This document shows positions 9,901 to 17,204 of a stretch of DNA of 64,000 nt, in pieces. Below the pieces are notes generated by a model. The model was not told the origin of the DNA, did not search any database, and was given only the letters and a program-made list of their open reading frames with translations. Source of the stretch: DATHBD01 sp035296325 (GTDB taxonomy: Bacteria > Actinomycetota > Actinomycetes > Mycobacteriales > Micromonosporaceae); contig DATHBD010000054.1 in NCBI GenBank assembly GCA_035296325.1, forward strand, positions 62,001 through 126,000. Direction: 5' to 3'. Made by a program: the position numbers and the translations under genes. Each line of letters begins with the position of its first letter. The stretch's first letter is position 1.

Positions 9901-10056
9901 GGCGGCGGCACCGGCGGGAGCCAGCCCCAGCGTCACCACGCAGACCAGGAAGGCGGCGATTGCGGAAACCGCGCGTGAGCGCAGGCGGCGCCCGGGGGCG
10001 GGCACGAGGGTGCCGCCGCCGGGTTGGCCGTGACCGACCGTGGGCCTCAATGACAC
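7000..10056 (-). CDS. secreted glycoside hydrolase family 3 with C-terminal carbohydrate-binding domain
   Basis: I chose the GTG at 10056 because GGAGG lies six bases upstream. This gives 1018 residues with an arginine-rich N-terminus, a hydrophobic core and probable cleavage near residue 53. The N-terminal catalytic domain of GH3 follows. V-M-P-S-Y-N-x-I-N-G-x-P-T and a later P-S-D, the likely nucleophile aspartate region, resemble beta-xylosidase/beta-glucosidase members. A beta-trefoil-like or PA14-like insertion, the GH3 C-terminal domain, a fibronectin III-like domain (around 800-870) and a CBM6-like beta-sandwich at the end come next. It probably trims plant-wall glycans outside the cell. 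The divergent LacI gene and nearby alpha-xylosidase operon suggest it feeds the same pathway. Confidence 0.88.
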   Translation of the reverse strand: MSLRPTVGHGQPGGGTLVPAPGRRLRSRAVSAIAAFLVCVVTLGLAPAGAAAAPYEFPFQNPGLSLQARVDDLLGRLTLAEKVSLLHQYQPPIPRLGMRVFKAGTEALHGVGWSGDYNAGGNQLVATATQFPQAVGLASTWNPALIKQVGAAVGDEARGLNAVNPTVWGLNLWAPVVNLLRDPRWGRNEEGYSEDATLTGAIATAYGHGLQGDDPRYLKTAPTLKHYLAYNNEVRRDTTNSVVPQRVLNEYDREAFRIPLSADAATGVMPSYNLINGRPTTVTPDLNLIRTWADQPLFNPSDAGAPNNLTGSQAYFATPAEAHAVAIKNGVNSFTQNNTDPTSTVTAINAALAQGMLTEADIDKRVWENLSLRVRLGEFDPDGGPYGDITATAINTPAHQQLARRAAAEAMVLLKNSNNTLPLDASRARNVAVVGPLTKTLYSDWYGGNMPYKVTPLQGITERLGAGATVRDSEGVDRITLRNAATGQYVTGGATPAGATLAATGAAADATGQFDVFDWGQGIVTLRSAANGKTVGLSGSTFTNNQDQPNGWFVQQMFQLEPRADGTVVLRYAGYEGTQSWSQASRTPYVVVRPDGALALGAATADAATPFNRDTLTSGQDSAVAAARGADAAIVVVGSMPFINGREDHDRTTMDLAEGQQAMIRAVTAANPNTIVVVENSYPTTINWEQQNVPAILWTTHAGQETGNALADVLFGDYNPAGRLPQTWYRSTADLPDILDYDIIKSDRTYMYYRGDPLYSMGHGLSYSSFRYRNLRLSSRTVDAQGRVRVSVEVTNTGSRAGDEVVQLYTHQRESRVEQPIKQLRTFERVHLRAGQTKRVTLQLNARDLEFWDVTRDRWVVESATHDIMVGSSSSDIRARGQLRVRGEVIPARNLSTTTRAENFDDYSGITLLDESKMTGTSVAATGAGNWVSYADVDLAGGPTTFTGRVANAGAATTVQIRLDDPVNGPLLGTAEVPATGDVYTYATATAPLTGATGRHTVYLVFGGSARLATFALS

Positions 10057-10142
10057 GACGAACCTCCAAGCCGGACCGGCCGGCGACGTTCTGAATTGTG
10101 GCGAGTATGGATGGCGCGGGCGCGGTCGATGCTGGGCCGGGC

Positions 10143-10152
10143 GAATCGATTC
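10143..10152. promoter_or_regulatory. candidate LacI-type operator upstream of GH3
   Basis: GAATCGATTC is a perfect 10-base palindrome with a central CG, the usual form of a LacI-family half-site pair. It lies 87 bases upstream of the GH3 start, between divergent GH3 and LacI genes. A related imperfect copy, GGATCGATAC, is at 10313-10322, just before the LacI start. Confidence 0.45.
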
Positions 10153-10335
10153 AACGAACGGTCCGGCGATCCCAGCGTGACGGAGCCGCCCCACACCGTG
10201 GTCGAGGGTATGAGTGGGCCGGACGGCATGTCAATGATCAACCGGCGTCGATAGTGCCGATCCGGTCGATGATAGTTGCCGGCACCTTGGACGGTGCACT
10301 AAGGTCGCGCCAGGATCGATACGCTGAGAGGTCGC

Positions 10336-11349
10336 GTGGCTACGATAGCTGATGTCGCGCAGGCTGCCGGCGTCTCCATCAGTACCGTGTCCTACGTTCT
10401 GAGCGGCCGCCGACCGATCTCCCCGTCCACCCGCGCCAGGGTGGAAGCGACCATCGCCGCACTGGGCTATCGCCCGCACGCCGGGGCGCGGGCGCTGGCC
10501 AGTCGCCAGACCAATGTGCTCGCCCTGGCCGCACCGTTGCGGGCCGACATCAACGTTCCGGTGATCATGCAGTTCGTCACGTCCGTGGTGACCGCGGCCC
10601 GGACCTACGACCACGACGTGCTGCTGCTCACCAACGAGGAGGGCGCCGCCGGCCTGGACCGGGTCGCCGGGGCGGCGATGGTCGACGCGCTGATCGTGAT
10701 GGACGTGGAGCGCGACGATGTCCGGATCGCCGTGCTCAACCGGCTCCGCCAACCGGCGGTCCTGATCGGGCTGCCGGACCACCCGGTCGGCGTGAGCTGC
10801 GTCGATCTCGACTTCGCGGCGGCCGGGTACGCCAGCGTCGCGCACCTCGCCGGGTTGGGGCACCGGGCGGTCGCGCTGATCGGTCCACCGCCCGCGGTGT
10901 ACCAGCGGGGCACCAGCTACGCGACCCGATTCCTGGCCGGCTTCACCGACGCGGTCAACCACCTCGGTGTCCGTTCGGTGGCGCTGCCGTGCGAGCCGAC
11001 CTTCGACGGGGTGCGGGCCACCATCGCCCACGTCGACGCGGAGCTGCCACAGGTCACGGGTCTCATCGTGCACAACGAAGCGGCGCTCGCCCCGCTGCTG
11101 AGCGTACTCAGGGCGGCGGGCCGCCGGGTGCCTGACCACACGTCCATCGTTGCGGTCTGCCCGGAGGACGTCGCCCTCGGGCTGCCGGTCCGGATGACCT
11201 CGGTGGACATTCCGGCGCGTCGGGTCGGCGCGCTCGCGGTGGAGATGGTGATGCGACTGCTGGACGGCCGGTCCGGCCCGGAGACCCGCCTGTTGGCGCC
11301 CACGCTCACCCGGCGCGACAGTTGTGCCCCGCCGGCCGCCGCGGGGTGA
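10336..11349 (+). CDS. LacI-family transcriptional regulator
   Basis: The 337-residue protein starts at GTG 10336 with GAGAGG upstream. Residues 2-50 form a canonical LacI DNA-binding domain (T-I-A-D-V-A-x-x-A-G-V-S-x-S-T-V-S-Y-V-L) ending in the hinge G-Y-R-P-H-A-G-A-R-A-L. A periplasmic-binding-protein-like effector domain follows. It sits between a divergent secreted GH3 gene and a co-directional sugar ABC/alpha-xylosidase operon. It is therefore very probably their repressor, relieved by an imported oligosaccharide. The effector is not visible in the sequence. Confidence 0.93.
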   Translation: MATIADVAQAAGVSISTVSYVLSGRRPISPSTRARVEATIAALGYRPHAGARALASRQTNVLALAAPLRADINVPVIMQFVTSVVTAARTYDHDVLLLTNEEGAAGLDRVAGAAMVDALIVMDVERDDVRIAVLNRLRQPAVLIGLPDHPVGVSCVDLDFAAAGYASVAHLAGLGHRAVALIGPPPAVYQRGTSYATRFLAGFTDAVNHLGVRSVALPCEPTFDGVRATIAHVDAELPQVTGLIVHNEAALAPLLSVLRAAGRRVPDHTSIVAVCPEDVALGLPVRMTSVDIPARRVGALAVEMVMRLLDGRSGPETRLLAPTLTRRDSCAPPAAAG

Positions 11350-11381
11350 CCGGAATGAGGCGGGCCCGGCGCCGCAACCCG

Positions 11382-11411
11382 TTGACATTGAGAAGTGCCG
11401 CTACATACCGT
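11382..11411 (+). promoter_or_regulatory. promoter of the sugar transport/GH31 operon
   Basis: A perfect TTGACA -35 box at 11382-11387 is followed after 18 bases by TACCGT at 11406-11411, which fits the actinobacterial TAnnnT -10 pattern. It lies 129 bases upstream of the binding-protein ATG. The predicted transcription start is near 11418. Confidence 0.6.
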
Positions 11412-11417
11412 GTCCGC

Positions 11418-11425
11418 AAGCGCTT
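11418..11425. promoter_or_regulatory. candidate LacI operator at the operon transcription start
   Basis: The palindrome AAGCGCTT, in the context CAAGCGCTTC, resembles classical LacI-family operators. It covers the predicted transcription start of the 11382-11411 promoter, a position where a bound repressor would block initiation. Its core differs from the ATCGAT sites near the GH3 start. Confidence 0.5.
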
Positions 11426-11539
11426 CGACGGGGACGCCTCCGAGTTCGCCCCGATGCCGCCACGATGGTTCCCGTCCCCCCTCGACGGCCCCTGAGGTCC
11501 CGGACGAAGATCGCGCCGATCTCCATAGGAGGATTTCCG

Positions 11540-12847
11540 ATGAGGGCAAGATCAGGCGCCGCGGGCACCGCCCTGCTGGTGGCGGCGTCGGTGGCCCTTG
11601 CCGCCTGCGGCGGCTCCGGCTCCGACAGCTCAGGCAACGCCAACAAGACGCTCACGCTGTGGCATTACGAGAGTCCGACAAGCGCCATGGGGATTGCCTG
11701 GGCCGACGCGATCCGGGCGTTCCAGGACAGTCATCCCGGTGTCACGGTGAAGTTCGAGGAGAAGGCCTTCGAACAGATCCAGCAGACCGCCGGTCAGATC
11801 CTCAACTCCGACCAGGCGCCGGACATCATGGAGTACAACAAGGGCAACGCCACCGCCGGTCTGCTCTCCAAGCAGGGGCTGCTCACCGACCTGACCGCGC
11901 AGGCCACCAAGCGTGGGTGGGACAAGCTGCTGAGCCCCAGCCTGCAGACCACCGCCAAGTACGACACCCGGGGCATCATGGGCGGCGACAAGTGGTTCGG
12001 CGTGCCCAATTACGGCGAACTCGGCGACGTCGTCTACTACAACAAGGACATGTTCGCCAAGCACAACGTGAAGGTCCCGACCACCCTCGCCGAGTTCGAG
12101 TCCGCCATGGACACGTTCGTTCGGGCCGGGGTGGCGCCGCTCTCGGTCGCCGGCGCGGAGTACCCGGCCCAGCAGATCTTCTACGACCTGACGCTGTCCA
12201 AGGCGGACCGGTCGTTCGTCGACGACTTCCAGCTCTACAAGAACAAGGTGGACTTCCGCGGCCCGGAGTTCACCCACGGGGCCAACACCTTCACCAGTTG
12301 GGTGCAGAAGGGGTACATCCCGAAGAACTCGGCCGGCATCAAGGCCGAGGACATGGGCGTCGCATGGCAGCAGGCCAAGTTCCCGATGGTCATCTCCGGC
12401 ACCTGGTGGTTCGGCCGGTTCGCGAGCGAGGTCAAGAACTTCCAGTGGGGCACGTTCCTGTTCCCGGGCAACAAGCTGCACCCAGGGTCCAGCGGCAACC
12501 TCTGGGTGGTGCCGACGAAGTCGAAGAACAAGGACCTGGCGTACGACTTCATCGAGCAGACCATGAAGCCGGAGATCCAGAATCTGCTGGGCAACTCCGG
12601 TGGCGTGCCGGTGGCCGCGGACCCGGCGAAGATCACCGACCCGAGGAACAAGGAACTCATCGAGATGTTCAACAGCGTGGTCGACGCCGACGGCCTCGCC
12701 TTCTACCCGGACTGGCCGGCGCCCGGCTACTACGCCACGATGGTGGCCGCCGGGCAGGAGCTGATCAACGGGTCGAAGACGCCGGACAAGGTGCTCGACG
12801 ACCTTGCCAAGCCGTACAACGACAACCTCGCGAACATCGGGAAATGA
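11540..12847 (+). CDS. sugar ABC transporter substrate-binding lipoprotein
   Basis: The 435-residue family 1 extracellular binding protein starts at ATG 11540, seven bases after a perfect AGGAGG. The signal peptide ends in the lipobox L-A-A-C (Cys23). The mature protein begins T-L-T-L-W-H-Y-E and contains the W-Q-Q-A-K-F-P-M-V-I-S-G-T-W-W region typical of oligosaccharide binders. It captures the transported sugar outside the cell for the two permeases that follow. Its stop overlaps the first permease start (ATGA), and the operon carries a strong promoter with a LacI-like operator. Confidence 0.93.
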   Translation: MRARSGAAGTALLVAASVALAACGGSGSDSSGNANKTLTLWHYESPTSAMGIAWADAIRAFQDSHPGVTVKFEEKAFEQIQQTAGQILNSDQAPDIMEYNKGNATAGLLSKQGLLTDLTAQATKRGWDKLLSPSLQTTAKYDTRGIMGGDKWFGVPNYGELGDVVYYNKDMFAKHNVKVPTTLAEFESAMDTFVRAGVAPLSVAGAEYPAQQIFYDLTLSKADRSFVDDFQLYKNKVDFRGPEFTHGANTFTSWVQKGYIPKNSAGIKAEDMGVAWQQAKFPMVISGTWWFGRFASEVKNFQWGTFLFPGNKLHPGSSGNLWVVPTKSKNKDLAYDFIEQTMKPEIQNLLGNSGGVPVAADPAKITDPRNKELIEMFNSVVDADGLAFYPDWPAPGYYATMVAAGQELINGSKTPDKVLDDLAKPYNDNLANIGK

Positions 12848-13827
12848 CCACGCGCGCGGCAGGGGGCGGTGCGGCGGTCGCCCGCCCGACGTCCCCTGCC
12901 GTGGCGAAGCCCGGGGGCCCGGCGCGGCGTCGATCCACCCGCCGCAGCGGCTATCTGATCTTCCTGGCTCCAGGCATCCTGCTGTCCCTCGCGGTGATCG
13001 TGGTGCCGCTGGGAATGACCGTGGGCATCAGCTTCACCCGGTGGTCGGGCGTCGGTGCGCCGGAGTGGATCGGGCTGGAGAACTACGCCCGACTGCTGCG
13101 CGACGACAATTTCTGGGCGTCGTTCCAGAACATCGGGTTGATCATCCTTGCCATGGCGGTGATCCCGACGCTGCTCGGGCTGGCCCTGGCGGCGGTCCTC
13201 TACGACTACGTCGGCAAGGCGTTCAACAACGGCACGGCGTCGGCGCTGCGGTCCGGGCTGTACTTCCCGCAGATCTTGCCGGTGGCGATCACCGGCATCA
13301 TCTGGGGGTGGATCCTGCACCCCGGCTACGGGGCGCTCAACGTGATCCTCGACAAGCTGCACCTGTCGCAGCTGTCCCAGAACTGGCTGGGTGATCCCAG
13401 GTACGCGTTATACAGCGTCATGGCGGTCATGGTGTGGCTGCAGTTGGGCTACCCCGTCGTCATGTTCATGGCCGGCCTGCAGCGCATCGACCCGGAGCTG
13501 TACGAGGCGGCGGATCTGGACGGCGCGTCCGCCCGGCAGAAGTTCACGAAGATCGCCGTGCACCTCATCCGCCCCGAGATCTACGTGGTGCTGGTGACCA
13601 CCACGATCGCGGGGCTCAAGGTCTTCGGCCAGATCTTCGTGCTGACCCGGGGCGGCCCGGGCAACGCGACGATGGTGCCGTCGTACTTCGCGTACCAGAA
13701 CTACTTCGAGATGGCTGCCGTCGGGTACGGCTCCGCGATCTCCACCGCGCTGACGGTGATCATCCTGATGCTCACCGTGGTGTTCCTGAAGGTGCAGAGT
13801 CGCGATCAGACCGGGGGACCGGCATGA
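12844..13827 (+). CDS. sugar ABC transporter permease (MalF-like)
   Basis: The 327-residue inner-membrane permease has a Pro/Arg-rich cytoplasmic N-terminus and about six transmembrane helices. The EAA loop E-A-A-D-L-D-G-A-S-A-R-Q-K-F near the C-terminal third is where the ATPase docks. It overlaps by four bases with both neighbours (ATGA at 12844 and at 13824). No ATPase gene lies in this operon. In streptomycetes such systems share the MsiK ATPase encoded elsewhere, which is the likely arrangement here. Confidence 0.93.
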   Translation: MTTRAAGGGAAVARPTSPAVAKPGGPARRRSTRRSGYLIFLAPGILLSLAVIVVPLGMTVGISFTRWSGVGAPEWIGLENYARLLRDDNFWASFQNIGLIILAMAVIPTLLGLALAAVLYDYVGKAFNNGTASALRSGLYFPQILPVAITGIIWGWILHPGYGALNVILDKLHLSQLSQNWLGDPRYALYSVMAVMVWLQLGYPVVMFMAGLQRIDPELYEAADLDGASARQKFTKIAVHLIRPEIYVVLVTTTIAGLKVFGQIFVLTRGGPGNATMVPSYFAYQNYFEMAAVGYGSAISTALTVIILMLTVVFLKVQSRDQTGGPA

Positions 13828-14675
13828 CGACGCTCGCGCCGGCCCGGCGGGCTCGTCGCTACCGGGCGCGCCATCTGGTGCTGATCGCGCTGACCATCGC
13901 CGTGCTGCTGTTCATCGCGCCGCTGCTGGTGATCGCGCTGAACGCCGTCAAAACCCCGGCGGAGTACGCCAGCGCGGGCCCGCTGGCGCTGCCGAAGTCC
14001 ATCTCGTTGCAGGGCATTGTCGACTTCTGGAACCGGGTCGACTTCAGCCGCAAGCTGCTCAACAGCCTTCTCGTCAGTAGCGCCGTCGCGGTGCTCGGGG
14101 TGCTGCTCGCGGTGCTCAACGCGTACGCGCTGAGCATGGGGCGGATGCGCGGGCGGATCTGGTACCTGGTGTTCTTCCTGATCGCCAACCTGCTGCCACA
14201 GGAGGTGCTGGTCTACCCGCTGTACTACCTGTCGAAGGCGCTGCACCTCTACGACTCGCTGTTCGCGATCATCATCATCTTCACCGTCATCCAGGGCGCG
14301 TTCGGCACGTACCTGCTGACCTACGTGTTCGACAGCTTCCCGCGCGAACTGCTCGACGCGGCCGAGGTCGACGGCGCCGGGCGGTGGCGCGTGCTGTGGC
14401 GGGTCGTGGTGCCGGTGAGCCGCCCGACGCTCGCCGTCCTGCTCACGTTCTTCTTCATCTGGACCTGGAACGAGTTCTTCCTGCCCCTGGTCTTCCTGAT
14501 CTCGAGCGAGAATCAGACCGTGCCGGTCGCCCTCGGCGTCCTGCAGGGGCAGCGCATGATGGACGCCACCACCACAAGCGCCTCGGCCCTCGTCGGCATC
14601 CTGCCGGCGGTCATCTTTTTCCTGATATTCCAACGCACGCTCACCCGGGGCATCATGGCCGGGGCCGTCAAATGA
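13824..14675 (+). CDS. sugar ABC transporter permease (MalG-like)
   Basis: The 283-residue protein is the second half of the membrane channel. It has about six hydrophobic helices, the EAA loop L-L-D-A-A-E-V-D-G-A-G-R-W-R-V-L, and the C-terminal ending typical of MalG-type subunits (F-Q-R-T-L-T-R-G-I-M-A-G-A-V-K). Translation is coupled to the upstream permease by an ATGA overlap. The GH31 alpha-xylosidase gene begins 19 bases downstream, so transport and intracellular hydrolysis are co-expressed. Confidence 0.93.
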   Translation: MTTLAPARRARRYRARHLVLIALTIAVLLFIAPLLVIALNAVKTPAEYASAGPLALPKSISLQGIVDFWNRVDFSRKLLNSLLVSSAVAVLGVLLAVLNAYALSMGRMRGRIWYLVFFLIANLLPQEVLVYPLYYLSKALHLYDSLFAIIIIFTVIQGAFGTYLLTYVFDSFPRELLDAAEVDGAGRWRVLWRVVVPVSRPTLAVLLTFFFIWTWNEFFLPLVFLISSENQTVPVALGVLQGQRMMDATTTSASALVGILPAVIFFLIFQRTLTRGIMAGAVK

Positions 14676-14694
14676 CACGGAGACATACGGATTC

Positions 14695-17034
14695 ATGAAG
14701 TTCACCGACGGCTTCTGGCGCAAGCGTGACGGCGTCGCGGCCCTGCACCCCGCCCACGTCCACGACATCACGGCCGGCCCGGACTCGCTCACCATCTATG
14801 CGGCGACCCGTCGGCTGCGCAGCCGTGGCGACACCCTGGACACCCCGATCATCACGGTCGGCTGTCATTCCCCGGCGCCGGACGTCATCGGCGTCACGGT
14901 GAGCCACTTCCTGGGCGGGCGGCCCCGCCAGCCCAACTTCGCGCTCGCCACCGATCCGGACAACGCCGTGCGGGTCACGTCCGACGACGAGTCGGCGACG
15001 CTCACCGCGGGGGCCCTGGGCGTCCGGGTCCGGCGCGGCGACACCTGGCGGCTGGAGTTCGTGGCGGACGGGCGGGTGATCACCTCCAGCGGATGGAAGG
15101 GCATGGGCATCATCGACACCACCGCCGGTGAGCACTTCGTACACGAGCAGCTCGCCCTCGGTGTCGGCGAAACCGTCTACGGGCTCGGGGAGCGCTTCGG
15201 GCCGCTGGTGAAGAACGGGCAGAGCATCGACGTCTGGAACGAGGACGGCGGCACGAGCAGCGAGCAGGCGTACAAGAACGTGCCGTTCTACTTCACCAAC
15301 GCCGGGTACGGCGTGTTCGTCAACCATCCGGAGCGGGTGTCTTTCGAGGTCGCCTCCGAGGTGGTGTCCAAGGCCCAGTTCAGCGTCGCCGGCCAGACCC
15401 TCGAGTACTTCGTGATCTACGGCCCGACGCCGCAGGAGGTCCTGCGCAAGTACACCGCGCTGACCGGCCGGCCGGCGCTGCCGCCGGCGTGGTCGTTCGG
15501 GCTGTGGCTCTCCACGTCGTTCACCACCTCCTACGACGAGGCGACCGTGACGGGTTTCCTCGACGAGATGGCGGAACGGGACCTTTCCCTGTCGGTGTTC
15601 CACTTCGACACCTTCTGGATGCGCGAGTTCCACTGGTGCGACTTCGAATGGGACCCGCAGACCTTCCCGGACCCGGCCGGCATGCTGGGGCGGATCAAGG
15701 ACCGGGGGCTGCGGGTCTGCGTCTGGATCAACCCGTACATCGCCCAGCGCTCGGCCATGTTCGCCGAGGGGATGGCGGCCGGCTACCTGCTCCGCAAGCC
15801 CAACGGCGACGTGTGGCAGTGGGACCGCTGGCAGGCAGGCATGGCGCTTGTCGACTTCACCAACCCCGACGCGTGCGCGTGGTACGCCGGCCGGTTGCGG
15901 GCCCTGCTGGAGATGGGCGTGGACTGCTTCAAGTCGGACTTCGGGGAGCGGATCCCGACCGACGTCGCGTACTCCGACGGCTCCGACCCGGAACGGATGC
16001 ACAACTACTACACCTATCTCTACAACAAGACCGTCTTCGAGCTGCTCCGCGAACACCGCGGGGAGGGGGAGGCGGTGCTGTTCGCCCGTTCCGCCACGGT
16101 CGGGGGGCAGCAGTTCCCGGTGCACTGGGGCGGGGACTGCACCTCGACCTTCGAGTCGATGGCGGAGAGCCTTCGGGGCGGATTGTCCCTGGCCGCGTCC
16201 GGATTCGGCTTCTGGAGCCACGACATCGGCGGTTTCGAAGGCACGCCCGAGCCCGCGGTCTTCAAGCGGTGGGTGCCGTTCGGCCTGCTGTCCTCGCACA
16301 GCCGACTGCACGGCAACGACTCCTACCGGGTGCCGTGGCTCTTCGACGCGGAGGCCGTCGACGTGCTCCGGACGTTCACCAGGCTCAAGTACCGCCTGAT
16401 GCCGTACCTGTACCACGCCGCGACCGTCGCCCACCGCGACGGCATCCCGGTCATCCGACCGATGATCGTCGACTTCCCCGATGACCCGGCGTGCCCGTAC
16501 CTGGAACGGCAGTACATGCTGGGGGAGGGCCTGCTGGTGGCACCGGTATTCACGGCCGACGGCTCCACCTCCTACTACGTGCCGGCCGGCCGGTGGACGC
16601 ACCTGCGGACCGGCGAGACGGTGGCCGGACCGCGCTGGGTCACCGAGGTGCACCCGTTTGACAGCATTCCGTTGCTGGTCCGTCCGGGGACCGTGCTTGC
16701 CGTCGGGGCCTGCGACGACCGGCCCGACTACGACTACGCCGACGGGGTCACCCTGCAGGTCTACGAGTTGGCCGAGGGCCGTGCCGTGACCACGACGGTG
16801 CCGACCACGAGCGGCGGGGTCGCCGCCACGTTCGTCTCCCGGCGCGATGGGGACACCGTGCGGGTGGAGCGGACGGGGCCGGCGGCACCGTGGCGCGTCC
16901 TGCTGGTCGGGCAGCACCGGGTGGGGTCGGTCGACGGCGGATCAGCCGGCCCGGCCGAACTCGGCACGTTGGTCCACGTGACGTCGGAGACGGCGTACTG
17001 CGCGGTCGAGCTGCCTCGCCCAGTGGAGTCCTGA
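14695..17034 (+). CDS. intracellular GH31 alpha-xylosidase (YicI-type)
   Basis: The 779-residue protein lacks a signal peptide and should act on imported sugar in the cytoplasm, releasing alpha-linked xylose. It starts M-K-F-T-D-G-F-W, like YicI/XylS enzymes. The nucleophile motif C-F-K-S-D-F-G-E-R-I-P-T-D places Asp415 where E. coli YicI has Asp416. W-G-G-D-C ... S-M-A-E-S-L-R-G-G-L places the acid/base Asp481 against YicI Asp482. It is the last gene of the binding protein/permease operon. With the secreted GH3 enzyme next door it suggests use of isoprimeverose-like xyloglucan fragments. The exact oligosaccharide is inferred. Confidence 0.93.
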   Translation: MKFTDGFWRKRDGVAALHPAHVHDITAGPDSLTIYAATRRLRSRGDTLDTPIITVGCHSPAPDVIGVTVSHFLGGRPRQPNFALATDPDNAVRVTSDDESATLTAGALGVRVRRGDTWRLEFVADGRVITSSGWKGMGIIDTTAGEHFVHEQLALGVGETVYGLGERFGPLVKNGQSIDVWNEDGGTSSEQAYKNVPFYFTNAGYGVFVNHPERVSFEVASEVVSKAQFSVAGQTLEYFVIYGPTPQEVLRKYTALTGRPALPPAWSFGLWLSTSFTTSYDEATVTGFLDEMAERDLSLSVFHFDTFWMREFHWCDFEWDPQTFPDPAGMLGRIKDRGLRVCVWINPYIAQRSAMFAEGMAAGYLLRKPNGDVWQWDRWQAGMALVDFTNPDACAWYAGRLRALLEMGVDCFKSDFGERIPTDVAYSDGSDPERMHNYYTYLYNKTVFELLREHRGEGEAVLFARSATVGGQQFPVHWGGDCTSTFESMAESLRGGLSLAASGFGFWSHDIGGFEGTPEPAVFKRWVPFGLLSSHSRLHGNDSYRVPWLFDAEAVDVLRTFTRLKYRLMPYLYHAATVAHRDGIPVIRPMIVDFPDDPACPYLERQYMLGEGLLVAPVFTADGSTSYYVPAGRWTHLRTGETVAGPRWVTEVHPFDSIPLLVRPGTVLAVGACDDRPDYDYADGVTLQVYELAEGRAVTTTVPTTSGGVAATFVSRRDGDTVRVERTGPAAPWRVLLVGQHRVGSVDGGSAGPAELGTLVHVTSETAYCAVELPRPVES

Positions 17035-17057
17035 CCCGGTCCCTCAAGCGGGCCGGG
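17035..17057 (+). terminator. hairpin terminator at end of sugar operon
   Basis: CCCGG-T-CCC, a six-base loop and GGGCCGGG form an eight-pair stem with one bulged T. The hairpin begins at the base after the GH31 stop codon. No T-run follows. Confidence 0.5.
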
Positions 17058-17204
17058 CTCCGGAACCCCACCCCTCCGCGCGCCTCGCCGCGCTGCCCGC
17101 GGAAGGGCTGTCGGCCTTGATATTTCATCCCGATTCGGTGAACCGAAGCGGCCTCGCGCCCGTCGTCTCAGTCAGAGGCAGTTCATGGGTTGCCGGAGGC
17201 GGGC

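Noticed and set aside
6982..9978. A 998-codon plus-strand open frame opposite the GH3 gene
   Set aside because: It is an antisense shadow of a well-supported GH3 coding sequence. Its translation is low-complexity Arg/Val/Gly/His-rich with no motif, as expected in very high-GC DNA.
14668..16917. A 749-codon minus-strand open frame opposite the alpha-xylosidase
   Set aside because: It is antisense to a gene with clear catalytic motifs, and its translation has the Arg/Gly/His/Pro bias of a shadow frame.
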